From contig NZ_JACJPL010000020.1 in NCBI RefSeq assembly GCF_014696065.1, forward strand, positions 62,001 through 126,000: a stretch of DNA of 64,000 nucleotides, read 5' to 3'. The stretch comes from Leptolyngbya sp. FACHB-261. Its GTDB lineage: Bacteria; Cyanobacteriota; Cyanobacteriia; FACHB-261. The translations under genes were made by a program, and so were the position numbers. The notes below the pieces were generated by a model. That model was not told the DNA's origin, did no database searches, and saw nothing but the letters and a program-made list of their open reading frames with translations. Position 1 is the stretch's first letter. Every line of letters starts with the position of its first letter. This document shows, piece after piece, positions 1-7,870 of the stretch.

Positions 1-2
1 AT

Positions 3-302
3 TGGCACCGCATGTCCTTTGATGCAACGGTATGGAAGGCTCGGAGCGCCGACTCAGGAGCGATGTGGCCAACTCGCCTACGGATGGTTGATGATTTGCT
101 TGCGCAGCATAAACTTCAGGGTCTCACACGTGACGACATTACACGTCTTCTTGGCCCTGCTGACAACGTCAATGCTTCGGCTCGAGATCTGGAATATTAC
201 CTTGGCCCGGAGCGCGGGCTGATACGCATGGATTCAGAAACTTTGGTTATCCATTTGGACCAGAACGGCAGAGTGAAAGAATATGAAATCTATCGCGATT
301 GA
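3..302 (+). CDS. Small SmpA/OmlA-like hypothetical protein, 5' end outside window
   Basis: The frame is open from base 3 and ends with TGA at 300-302, so the gene probably begins left of the window; ATG at 12 is the first visible start but has no ribosome site. The visible 96 residues contain an Arg/Met-rich helix, the stretch TRDDITRLLGP and then YYLGPERGLIRMDSETLVI. This is the layout of small BamE/SmpA-like folds seen in short cyanobacterial proteins. No catalytic residues are evident. Function is unknown; the fold assignment is inference from pattern. Confidence 0.5.
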   Translation, partial: WHRMSFDATVWKARSADSGAMWPTRLRMVDDLLAQHKLQGLTRDDITRLLGPADNVNASARDLEYYLGPERGLIRMDSETLVIHLDQNGRVKEYEIYRD

Positions 303-439
303 ACTTTGACTGTGTCATTTAGCTAAGGTATAGAGGTTGTTTGCGTCCGGTTAGCTGTGTCGTTATACAGTCTGGTCTCCGCATAAGTCTCCTAATTTTG
401 CTATAGTTCAAAGAACTCCCAATTAGAAGGATCTTAGAT

Positions 440-1108
440 ATGCCGCAGTCTAGCCCATATCAACCTGCTCTACTACGAATATTGCATAATACTGCAGCGG
501 TCTTAACCGTTTCAGCCTTGATTTCAGGTTTTTGGGTTTACAACACTTATGACAAACGTTGGGGTAGTGTTGTTCTGCCCACGCTAGGAGATATTCAAGG
601 TATTCATGGCACAATTGCTCTGACATTCCTATTGCTTTTACCAGCCTTTGCTTTATATAGCTTTCACCTTGGCCATAGTCGTTTAGTACAAGAGCAATCC
701 TTCAGTCAATTGCAACAGCTTGGCAAACCAGTTTGGTGGATATCAATACACCGCTTTGCAAATACATTGATGCTGCTTGCAGCAACATTTGCCGTGGTGA
801 CTGGTCGCATGATGAAAGAAGAATGGCTTCCTGCTGGAGAAATTAATCGTCAATGGTATCTAGCCCATTTAGTGGCGTGGGTGTGTGTGCTCATTAGTCT
901 CGCATTACATCTACTGCTGGGGGCCAAAGTTGGCGGAATTCCACTGCTAGTATCGATGTTTAATTGGAAAATGCGTGATGAAGATACCCCACGTTCTTGG
1001 CTTCAAGGGATCAGAATTAAACACTCTAGTTTGATCTTGAAGGCTATTGAAGGCGTTGTGATTGGAGGCATTATTATGGCATTCATTCTGCCAGTTTTTA
1101 ACTCCTAA
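440..1108 (+). CDS. Cytochrome b561/b6-like integral membrane protein
   Basis: The 222-residue protein has four or five hydrophobic helices: near residues 15-35, 55-75, 105-122, 140-160 and 200-220. Histidines lie in or beside the helices (HNTAAV, HGTIAL, HRFANT, HLVAWV, HLLLG), as expected for a two-haem b561-type electron carrier in a membrane. AAGGA at about 427 precedes the ATG. Cytochrome b561 family members pass electrons across membranes; the donor and acceptor here cannot be read from sequence. It stands alone, with non-coding DNA on both sides. Confidence 0.65.
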   Translation: MPQSSPYQPALLRILHNTAAVLTVSALISGFWVYNTYDKRWGSVVLPTLGDIQGIHGTIALTFLLLLPAFALYSFHLGHSRLVQEQSFSQLQQLGKPVWWISIHRFANTLMLLAATFAVVTGRMMKEEWLPAGEINRQWYLAHLVAWVCVLISLALHLLLGAKVGGIPLLVSMFNWKMRDEDTPRSWLQGIRIKHSSLILKAIEGVVIGGIIMAFILPVFNS

Positions 1109-1508
1109 AGTGCAGCCATACAACAACCTTGTTACACACCAACCCTATAAAAGTGGATGGTTGAGACCGAAGGTTCGCTGGCAGTGCGTGAACGGGGTTA
1201 TTAGGCAGACAATATTAGTCGATATGAAATTTTAATTTGTCATATATAGCTCCTGAAAATCATCTAGTAGATGAGGCGGATTATCCTGATGTTTTTCCTC
1301 ACTACTTACCAAAAACTACGTACACCGACCGCCGAAATTTGAGTGGTTACGATCCAGGATTTACTAGCTGTGTGTAACGGACAATGTTTTGCAACTTTGC
1401 TTTGGTTGTTGCGATGATGGTTTACAACTTCTCTGTTTGTGCTCAAAGCTATAATACTTTGAAGTTGTCTAAGGTAGTCATCGAAAGGTTGTTTATAGGT
1501 TGTTTGGC
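1109..1508. other. Non-coding stretch between cytochrome and glyoxalase-like genes
   Basis: About 400 bases with no convincing gene. A short palindrome (CATCTAGTAGATG, about 1261-1273) is the only structure I see. Short open frames here have no family resemblance. Confidence 0.4.
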
Positions 1509-1892
1509 ATGTTTAAGCGTATTGCTGAAACCATGCACTTTGTTCCTGATCGGCTTGCTGCCACAAAGTGGTACTCCAACTTGTTTGGTGTTGAGATTAC
1601 CTTCTTGAAGAACCCGGAACACTTCTTTATTAAAGTTGGCGACCAAGAAGTCTGGTTTAGTCAAGCAGATAGCAAAGTCCCATCAGGAGCAGCAGGGCAC
1701 GTGGCTTACTGGCAAGTTGATGATTTCGATGCAATGCTTGAGCGAGCAACGCAATTGGGTGCAAAGCTGTATCGAGGACCATTGGATCGGCAGAATGAAA
1801 GTTACATGTGTCAAGTAAAAGATCCCTATGGCAACTTAATGGGTTTAATTAGTCCAAAGAAGCAAGCGCAAGAAGAAATGAGTGGAGAATAG
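1509..1892 (+). CDS. VOC (glyoxalase/bleomycin-resistance) family protein
   Basis: A single VOC module of about 127 residues. It opens with MHFVPDRLAATKWYSNLFG, then has FIKVGDQEVWFSQ, GHVAYWQVDDFDAM and VKDPYGNLMGL, the betaalpha-beta-beta-beta pattern of the fold. Members bind a metal and act as dioxygenases, isomerases, or antibiotic/fosfomycin-resistance proteins; the substrate cannot be assigned. I start at ATG 1509; an in-frame TTG lies at 1500. It stands alone upstream of the duplicated MOSC region. Confidence 0.7.
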   Translation: MFKRIAETMHFVPDRLAATKWYSNLFGVEITFLKNPEHFFIKVGDQEVWFSQADSKVPSGAAGHVAYWQVDDFDAMLERATQLGAKLYRGPLDRQNESYMCQVKDPYGNLMGLISPKKQAQEEMSGE

Positions 1893-1954
1893 GTTATCAA
1901 TTAAGAGATTCCGCATTACACCACAGCAGGACAGCTCTGTTAGGTGGAGATTAT

Positions 1955-2261
1955 ACTTACTGAAAATTGCTGTGATTTGTAATCTGGAGTCAGCTAGGTA
2001 ATGAGGATGCACGGCGTAGTGATAGCGGTTAGCCGCACTGCAACACGCACTTTCACCAAAGCCAACCAGGAAAGCATCCAACTTCTAGCTGGGCCTGGGG
2101 TGGAAGGTGATGCTCACTTGGGTAAAACGGTCAAGCATCGATCCCGAGTCGCTGTTGACCAAGCTAGCCTAATTCGCGCTAGATACAGTGATAGGCAAAA
2201 GATTCAGCCCATCCACCCGCTATTGAGTCTTAGACAAAATCTTTCCGCATAATAATCGTTA
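1955..2261 (+). repeat. Copy 1 of a MOSC-gene duplication, internally deleted
   Basis: Bases about 1955-2178 match about 3205-3429, and 2187-2261 match 3832-3907. In this copy the intervening roughly 400 bases are missing and replaced by about 8. Both copies end their similarity at the same word, AATCGTTA. Several scattered substitutions separate the copies, so the duplication is not recent. Confidence 0.8.
2001..2252 (+). pseudogene. Truncated MOSC-domain protein (duplicate of downstream gene)
   Basis: The first 55-60 codons encode MHGVVIAVSRTATRTF, LLAGPGVEGDAHLG and VKHRSRVAVD, nearly the same as the intact MOSC gene at 3251-3799. After an internal deletion the frame runs into what is 3' non-coding sequence in the other copy and stops at 2250-2252. 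The conserved MOSC cysteine region is lost, so the 83-residue product would be non-functional. It is a remnant from duplication followed by deletion. Confidence 0.8.
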
Positions 2262-2282
2262 GACCGAAACGTACCTTCACGA

Positions 2283-3062
2283 ATGACCAAGATTCCTCGA
2301 CGACCACCTGCGGCGGTTCTTCGTGAGCTTCGACGAGAGGTAGCTTTCGGATGTCCGGTAGACGGCTGCGCGAGGCCGTACTTGGAGTGGCACCACTTCG
2401 ATCCGCCCTGGCACGTAGAACCACACCACAATGTGACCGGAATGGTGGCTCTCTGTTCCGAGCATCATCCCCAAGCAGATGCGGGAGCCTTTACAGTGGA
2501 GCAGCTTCGCGCGATGAAGAACGCGCCCCTGGATCGCCTTGCGGCGATCCAGGGGCGATTCAGCTGGATGCGAAACGATCTCCTTGCCGTCATTGGGGGC
2601 AACTTCTTCGTCCGCACACCGACGATCTTTACGTTCCGTAGTGAGAAAAGGATTTGGCTCGAGCGTGACGAGGACGGCTACCTGCTGCTGAACGTGCACA
2701 TGTTGAGCGCCTCCGGTCTACCCCGGGCGCGCATCAATAACAATTACTGGATCGCCAAAGGGGATCCCAGCGACCTTGAGTGCCCGCCGTCAGGGAAGCT
2801 GTTGAGGATTCGCTACGATAATGGCGACGACCTTCGTGTGGAGTTCACGGAACTCGCCTCATTGGAGGCGGCACTTGCTCGCTATAGTGAGTGCCCTGAG
2901 CGCCTCCGGGAGCACGTGACCTTCCCAGTCACTGCTGTTGAGGTTCAGATGAATGTCGGAGGGACCGATATCCGTTTCGGGCCGAAGCAAACGAACATCG
3001 GTTCGAACACCTTCGTCCGATCGAGTCTGTTCGTCCATTGCGGAACTGTTCTCAGTCTTTAG
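2283..3062 (+). CDS. HNH endonuclease signature protein
   Basis: The 259-residue protein has an HNH-like zinc motif at its N-terminus: Cys24 and Cys29 (CPVDGC), WHHFDP with His37-His38, HHN with Asn50, and LCSEHH with Cys58 and His61-62. The remaining 190 residues are an unrecognised domain. HNH folds cut or nick nucleic acids using a metal. The gene is visibly richer in G+C than its neighbours and lies between two copies of a duplicated MOSC segment, so I infer it arrived by transfer. The ATG at 2283 follows the repeat end at once and has no clear ribosome site. It could be a stand-alone mobile nuclease or a defence component. Confidence 0.7.
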   Translation: MTKIPRRPPAAVLRELRREVAFGCPVDGCARPYLEWHHFDPPWHVEPHHNVTGMVALCSEHHPQADAGAFTVEQLRAMKNAPLDRLAAIQGRFSWMRNDLLAVIGGNFFVRTPTIFTFRSEKRIWLERDEDGYLLLNVHMLSASGLPRARINNNYWIAKGDPSDLECPPSGKLLRIRYDNGDDLRVEFTELASLEAALARYSECPERLREHVTFPVTAVEVQMNVGGTDIRFGPKQTNIGSNTFVRSSLFVHCGTVLSL

Positions 3063-3204
3063 ATTGTCGGCACGCCAGGGCCCGTGAAGGCCACTGCAGC
3101 TGAACAGCAGCGTTAGCTTGCTTCGTTTTTGGGTTGAAGCGTTACCTCAATGCGATCTGTTAGTATTCAACCTCAAGTTATGTGAATTCATGGGCGGAAT
3201 AATA

Positions 3205-3907
3205 CTGAATGAAAGATTGCTGTGATTTGTAATTTGGAGCTAGCCAGGGGATGAAGATGCACGGCGTAGTAATAGCGGTTAGCCGAAGTGCAACACATGC
3301 ATTCGCTAAACCGAACCAAGAAAGCATCCAACTTCTGGCTGGGCTTGGGGTGGAAGGTGATGCCCACCTGGGCGAAATGGTCAAGCATCGATCCCGAGTC
3401 GCTGTTGACCCAACTCAGCCCAATTTGCGTCAAGTGCATTTTATTCACGCTGAACTACATGAGGAATTGCAAGCCAATGGCTTCGTCGTATCAGCTGGAC
3501 AAATGGGTGAAAATATCACAACACGTGGAGTCGATCTGCTCAGTCTACCAACTGGCGCAAAGCTGCATTTAGGCGACACAGCAGTAGTTGAATTGACTGG
3601 TCTGCGCAATCCCTGTGTGCAATTGAATCAACTTCAACCAGGACTCATGGCAGCGGTGCTAGGACGTGATGAGCAGGGTAAAGTCATTCGCAAGGCTGGC
3701 GTTATGGGCATCGTTTTGGTAGGGGGCGAGGTGCGCCCTGGCAACGCAATTGAAGTGAAACTACCACCAGCACCCCACAAACCTCTTGATCGGGTTTGAG
3801 CGGAAAGATTCGGTATAAACAGCAAATTTAGAGTGTTAGGCAAAAAGGTTCAGCCTATCCACTCGACACGGGATCTTAGACAGGATCTTTTCGTCTATTA
3901 ATCGTTA
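3205..3907 (+). repeat. Copy 2 of the MOSC-gene duplication, intact
   Basis: Full-length partner of the copy at 1955-2261, including shared upstream sequence (ATTGCTGTGATTTGTAAT before both genes) and shared 3' sequence at 3832-3907 beyond the stop codon. Confidence 0.8.
3251..3799 (+). CDS. MOSC domain-containing protein
   Basis: The 182-residue protein matches the MOSC (molybdenum-cofactor sulfurase C-terminal) fold. It has GVEGDAHLG, HRSRVAVDPTQPNLRQVHFI, GQMGENITT, LPTGAKLHLGD, and the conserved cysteine in TGLRNPCVQL. Stand-alone MOSC proteins of the YiiM/YuaD kind handle molybdenum cofactor or detoxify N-hydroxylated bases; which applies here is not visible. ATG 3251 abuts AGGGG, so ATG 3257 (MHGVVIAV) has the better spacing and may be the true start. 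A truncated copy lies 1.2 kb upstream. Confidence 0.8.
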   Translation: MKMHGVVIAVSRSATHAFAKPNQESIQLLAGLGVEGDAHLGEMVKHRSRVAVDPTQPNLRQVHFIHAELHEELQANGFVVSAGQMGENITTRGVDLLSLPTGAKLHLGDTAVVELTGLRNPCVQLNQLQPGLMAAVLGRDEQGKVIRKAGVMGIVLVGGEVRPGNAIEVKLPPAPHKPLDRV

Positions 3908-3979
3908 TGCTGTACCTCAAGGTCAAGATACATTGGGCAAAAAGTAAAATATTGCTATTGATTAGGGAGCAAGTGAAGG

Positions 3980-4693
3980 ATGAGTAAAATCGAGAAAAAA
4001 TACCATTGGATGCTAGACGAAGTGAAGAGCGCGGGCAGAGAAAATCTTGATCCCGACCACGCGTCTCAATACGACTTTAAGGAAGATGCTAGCGTCATGG
4101 AAGAACTAGCACTTATGAAAAAGCTCGGACTTAACGGGCAATCAGAAGTGGTGGACATCGGCGCAGGCACCGGACAGTTCACCCTTGCTGCTGCCTCAGT
4201 TTGTGGCCGAGTGGTTGCAGTTGACGTTTCGCCTGTAATGCTGGACGTGCTGAAGGCGAAGGTGAGCGCGTCTCGCCTACCGAATGTTGAGATTGTCCAG
4301 TCTGGCTTCCTCACTTATGAGCACCAAGGGAGACAAGCTGACTTCGTCTATTCTCGCTATGCACTCCATCATCTTCCTGATTTCTGGAAGGCGTTGGCTC
4401 TTCAACGACTTCGACAGATGGTTCGGATGGGAGGGGTGCTTCGGCTGTGGGATGTCGTTTACAACTTCGACCCGTCAGAAGCAAAGGATCGCCTTGATGC
4501 CTGGTGTTCTACGCTCAACGCTGATCCAGAAGATGGCTGGACTCGGGCTGATCTTGAAGAGCACATCCGTGATGAGCATTCAACCTTTACTTGGCTTCTA
4601 GAGCCAATGATAGAGCGCAGCCGTTTCCATATTGAGGATGTTGTCTATTCACCAGACGGCATCTTTGCCAGATATGTTGCTCGTGCGGTCTGA
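3980..4693 (+). CDS. Class I SAM-dependent methyltransferase
   Basis: The 237 residues include the SAM-binding glycine loop VVDIGAGTGQFTLAA (about residues 57-71), the acidic motif II VVAVDVSPVML, and YSRYALHHLPDFWK as motif IV. This is the Methyltransf_11/25 type that transfers a methyl group from SAM to a small molecule. The substrate is not deducible. GAAGG sits just before the ATG. The gene has no operon partner; 190 bases separate it from the next gene. Confidence 0.8.
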   Translation: MSKIEKKYHWMLDEVKSAGRENLDPDHASQYDFKEDASVMEELALMKKLGLNGQSEVVDIGAGTGQFTLAAASVCGRVVAVDVSPVMLDVLKAKVSASRLPNVEIVQSGFLTYEHQGRQADFVYSRYALHHLPDFWKALALQRLRQMVRMGGVLRLWDVVYNFDPSEAKDRLDAWCSTLNADPEDGWTRADLEEHIRDEHSTFTWLLEPMIERSRFHIEDVVYSPDGIFARYVARAV

Positions 4694-4842
4694 ATAGGGG
4701 ATGGTGCAGTTGAGGAACTTTCAGCAGGGAGTGTCGCTATAAAGCAGTGGTGTTGGCAGATCGTCTCAAGGCAGGGTATGAATTCAATTATGAAAATTCG
4801 GTTATGAGCGTATCTGTGGAGCAACAATCTCTTTGATTGCTT

Positions 4843-4868
4843 GTCTATAGTATCAGTAGTCTATAGAC
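4843..4868. promoter_or_regulatory. Repeated GTCTATAG motif upstream of membrane protein gene
   Basis: GTCTATAG occurs at 4843-4850 and again at 4859-4868 as the palindrome GTCTATAGAC. The pair lies 20-45 bases before the next start codon, where an operator or promoter element would lie. No regulator is known; assignment is inference. Confidence 0.25.
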
Positions 4869-4887
4869 TTGGAGAGGGATACTGTTT

Positions 4888-5271
4888 ATGCAAACTACTC
4901 TTCGGCTTCGGACGTTAGGTTTCATGGCTGCATTTGCATTGTTTGCACTTGCAGCTTACGTCCTTGTAGTTGGCTTTGTTCCACGACCCACAGTTGAGAA
5001 CACTGATGTAATTTCTGGTCGAGTGAGCAGAGTTAAGAATGGCGGTGTTAATGATGTAGTTATCACTCTCGAAGGTGATAACCGTATCTACTACATCAAC
5101 CGTGGGCTGGAACGTGGTGTCGACCTTAATCGCTTCGCCCAACAACTTGAAGGGGAGCAAATCGAGTTACATGTGATTCAGCTAATGTGGTCTCCTCTTG
5201 ACCCCTCCCGTCGTGTAGCACCAGTTGGGCGTGTGACACTTGGACAGAAAGTTTTATTCACAGACTTTTAA
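4888..5271 (+). CDS. Hypothetical single-span membrane protein
   Basis: Residues 10-31 form one hydrophobic helix (FMAAFALFALAAYVLVVGF). They are followed by a soluble domain of about 90 residues rich in beta-prone segments (GRVSRVKNGGVNDVVITLEG, IYYINRGLERG, VGRVTLGQKVLF). No family is recognised. The beta segments resemble a small OB-like or barrel domain outside the cytoplasm, which is inference. A strong ribosome site, GGAGAGGG at 4871-4878, supports the ATG start. A large terminator hairpin follows, so it is probably a one-gene transcript. Confidence 0.6.
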   Translation: MQTTLRLRTLGFMAAFALFALAAYVLVVGFVPRPTVENTDVISGRVSRVKNGGVNDVVITLEGDNRIYYINRGLERGVDLNRFAQQLEGEQIELHVIQLMWSPLDPSRRVAPVGRVTLGQKVLFTDF

Positions 5272-5302
5272 GGAGCGTCCGCGTAGAATAGCAACCTAGT
5301 AC

Positions 5303-5382
5303 AGGGGTGCAGTAGACAGTCATAGATTTCTGGGTTTGAGCTTAAGGCTGTCTACTGCTGTGCCCCTTGTGTTTTAATTTTG
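5303..5382 (+). terminator. Rho-independent terminator
   Basis: AGGGG plus AGTAGACAG on the left (5303-5319) pair with CTGTCTACT and CCCCT on the right (5348-5367) around an internal bulge. GTTTTAATTTT follows. It terminates the membrane protein gene ending at 5271. Confidence 0.75.
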
Positions 5383-5395
5383 AGGAGCAACTGAA

Positions 5396-6379
5396 ATGCT
5401 ATGGCTTGTTGCGCCCCTTGGGGTATTAATCGGAGTAGTCGGGTTTGGAGCAATTTATCAAGCCCTTGCTACACATCACGATCGCCAAAGATTTCTGCCA
5501 GCTGGAAAATTGATTGAGATCAATGGTAATAATTGGCACTATCAAATTATGGGTGAAGGTTACCCGACAGTCATTTTGGATAGTGGAGCCGGAGGCACTC
5601 ATCTAGATTGGCAGCTCGTGCAGCCTGAAGTTGCCAAATTTACGAGGGTTTTGGCCTATGATAGAGCAGGCTATGGCTGGAGTGATTTAAGTTCAGAATC
5701 ACGCACGGCTGAGCAAGCCGTTAGTGAATTGCGGCAACTTTTGAGAGAGGTTGAAATTAAACCGCCTTACGTTTTAGTGGGAATGTCTTTCAGCGGTTTA
5801 TTCAGTCGCTTATTTGCCTATCACTATCCAGAAGAAGTGGCTGGGATGGTTTTAGTCGATGTAGCTCATGAGAAAATGTATGAGGACTCACCAGCCGAAT
5901 GGGTTGAATTAAACAAACGGCTTGAAAGTCTGCTAGTTCATGTGCTGCCAATGATGGGGCGCATCGGGCTGCTTCGTTTGCTCGTCACTTTTGATTCCTT
6001 GCCTATGGCAGCTGGTTTATTCCAAAAATTTTCACCTGCAATGCGTCCTCTTGCTAAAGCACTTTATTCTCAAACTCAGTTTGGGAAAACCTTTGCTCAA
6101 GAATCGGCTGTGGTATCAGCTAGCATGAATCAAGTTGAGCAGGCACGTAAGGTAAAGCCATTCCCTGACATTCCTCTCATTGTTTTGTCTTCTGGAAAAC
6201 CAGGCTTTGACATAACCCAAGAGGTGCGTGAGAAACTGAAAGAATTACATGTGGATTTAGCTAATGAATCGCCTCAAGGTGTTCACATTGTTGCTCATGA
6301 AAGCGGGCATGTAATCCAACTAGATGATCCAGCATTGGTCATTGATGCAATTCGTCAAGTTGTTGAAAAAGTGCGTTAA
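5396..6379 (+). CDS. Alpha/beta hydrolase fold protein
   Basis: The 327-residue protein starts with a hydrophobic helix (residues 1-25), so it is probably membrane-anchored or exported. The alpha/beta hydrolase core follows: VILDSGAGGTHLDW (oxyanion region), YDRAGYGWSD, the nucleophile elbow VGMSFSGLFSRLF with Ser131, and the catalytic His in AHESGHVIQLDDP near the C-terminus. The elbow reads G-M-S-F-S rather than the usual G-x-S-x-G. Members hydrolyse esters, epoxides or haloalkanes; substrate unknown. GAGGAG at 5382-5387 is a good ribosome site for the ATG. Confidence 0.8.
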   Translation: MLWLVAPLGVLIGVVGFGAIYQALATHHDRQRFLPAGKLIEINGNNWHYQIMGEGYPTVILDSGAGGTHLDWQLVQPEVAKFTRVLAYDRAGYGWSDLSSESRTAEQAVSELRQLLREVEIKPPYVLVGMSFSGLFSRLFAYHYPEEVAGMVLVDVAHEKMYEDSPAEWVELNKRLESLLVHVLPMMGRIGLLRLLVTFDSLPMAAGLFQKFSPAMRPLAKALYSQTQFGKTFAQESAVVSASMNQVEQARKVKPFPDIPLIVLSSGKPGFDITQEVREKLKELHVDLANESPQGVHIVAHESGHVIQLDDPALVIDAIRQVVEKVR

Positions 6380-6798
6380 TCACCAGTATGGGGACAGTAT
6401 CAAACTTATTAGGGGACGTTCGCAGCTGAGGTTGATGGAAAACTAGTTGGTTCTGATCTAACCACACATTAGAGCAGTATTAGTTTTTTCGCGCCGCTCC
6501 CTGTTCATCCTGACTTCTGAGGTCAAGATGAGTGGAAGCAACCAAACCTAGCAACGTAAACATGTTTTTTAACGATAGTGAACCAGTAGGAAGTTCAATA
6601 TTAGTCTTGACCATAACTCTGGAGAACATTTAGATATCGACGGAGCAAGAATTTATTACGAAGTGACCGGCAACTCTTATCGTTAGAGTTGGTCTGCTGC
6701 CGCTCATTTTTGCCGCTAGGTGCTAAAGTTTCCGATGACAGCAGTATTCTAAGACTAATGATTGAGCGGAAGGCCCGTAACAAAAATTGTGAAAAACA
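6380..6798. other. Intergenic stretch with a possible hydrolase remnant
   Basis: About 420 bases between a plus-strand hydrolase and the minus-strand RidA gene. CATCCTGAC/GTCAAGATG near 6508-6532 forms an imperfect hairpin that could end either transcript. Bases 6627-6686 look like a gene remnant, listed separately. Otherwise I see nothing. Confidence 0.4.
6627..6686 (+). pseudogene. Possible N-terminal remnant of an alpha/beta hydrolase
   Basis: One frame reads HLDIDGARIYYEVTGNSYR then stops. The IDGARIYYEVTGN segment is the typical opening of alpha/beta hydrolases, whose next residues would be the oxyanion HG motif. No continuation is visible in any frame. At 20 residues this may be chance. 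Confidence 0.3.
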
Positions 6799-7206
6799 CT
6801 ACGGCAACACAGCAATAGCTTCGATCTCAACCAGAAATTCTGGGAACGCTAACCTCGACACTTGCAGCCAAGCAGATGAAGCAGGTAGAGTATGCCCCTC
6901 ATAGAATTTTGCACGAATAGGCATTGCTTCTTCCGTGAACCTGTCCATATCTGTTGTGAATATTGCCTCCTTGACGACATCGCTGAACGTTGCACCATGT
7001 GCTTCCAATGTGCGTTGCAGATCCTCGTAGATCCGGCTCATTTGCCCACGCATATCTCCAGCCGCAACTAGCTTGCCCTCATCATCAATGCTAACTGTGC
7101 CAGAGATGTAAAGCATGTTACCAACTGTCACCGCCTGAGCGTAACCAAAGGCTTTTGTAAAATCTTTGCCATGATAGAAAACTTCTTTCTTAGTTGATTG
7201 TGCCAT
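6799..7206 (-). CDS. RidA/YjgF/UK114 family protein
   Basis: The 135-residue protein has YISGTVSIDDEGKLV, a central helix EDLQRTLEAHGATFSDVV, and ends FLVEIEAIAVLP, the Rid fold. Classic RidA deaminates reactive enamines/imines using an arginine in the PARS motif. Here that stretch is LPASSAW, so the arginine is replaced by serine and deaminase activity is doubtful. I choose ATG 7206, preceded by AGGTGAG; an in-frame GTG lies at 7212. It is divergent from an HxlR regulator at 7323, which probably controls it. Confidence 0.8.
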   Translation of the reverse strand: MAQSTKKEVFYHGKDFTKAFGYAQAVTVGNMLYISGTVSIDDEGKLVAAGDMRGQMSRIYEDLQRTLEAHGATFSDVVKEAIFTTDMDRFTEEAMPIRAKFYEGHTLPASSAWLQVSRLAFPEFLVEIEAIAVLP

Positions 7207-7322
7207 TCTCACCTACCTTTGCTATGCGTTGATACAGTTGATGTATACCGATTTTTACAACTACACAGCCCAGCAGACAAGTAGGCAGTTTTTGGACAGA
7301 TACTTACCAAAAGGATACCTTA

Positions 7323-7742
7323 GTGCAAACGCAGAACTTCCAGCAGCCAGAAGCCGTAAACAATCATTTAGGAGAAATAGAGGCATGGCTTGAGTGTGAC
7401 CAGCATTACTCAGCCGTGGAATGTCCGATCAACGAGGTACTCAGCTTAATCTCGCATAAGTGGATGGTGCAAATTATTTACTACTTACACAAGCAAGAAG
7501 TGGTGCGTTTTGGTCAGCTTCATCGTCTTGTGACACCAATTACCCAAAAGGAGTTGACGAAGAGGCTACGGGAACTGGAAAAAGCAGGACTGCTCAACCG
7601 CACTATCTATGCAGAAGTTCCGCCCCGCGTCGAGTATCACCTAACTGAGCTTGGCAAGACTTTGATACAACCGATTGCTACTCTATCTGCATGGGCAGAG
7701 CAAAACTATCATGTACTCAAGTCTCAGCAGCAGCATGATTAA
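7323..7742 (+). CDS. HxlR family winged-helix transcriptional regulator
   Basis: The 139-residue protein has the HxlR core: CPINEVLSLISHKWMVQIIYYL, FGQLHRLVTPITQKELTKRLREL as recognition region, then the hallmark wing YAEVPPRVEYHLTELGKTL. HxlR proteins are DNA-binding dimers that often sense quinones or aldehydes and control a divergent neighbour, here RidA. The start codon is GTG at 7323. An interrupted dehydrogenase follows on the same strand and may be a second target. It resembles the second HxlR gene at 22354. Confidence 0.85.
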   Translation: MQTQNFQQPEAVNNHLGEIEAWLECDQHYSAVECPINEVLSLISHKWMVQIIYYLHKQEVVRFGQLHRLVTPITQKELTKRLRELEKAGLLNRTIYAEVPPRVEYHLTELGKTLIQPIATLSAWAEQNYHVLKSQQQHD

Positions 7743-7870
7743 AGCACAGCCTAACAACCTCACAGCGCTTTAAAGACTTGACAGCTACCAGGCAACGCAC
7801 CTCAAATGAGGCTACTTGTATACTGTGGCTTAGCAGAGATAATGAAAAACGAAATACAGCCAGGTGCGTC

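Noticed and set aside
1384-1608. Plus-strand frame starting MFCNFALVVAMMVYNF as a membrane protein
   Set aside because: Overlaps the well-supported VOC gene in another frame and has no family match or ribosome site.
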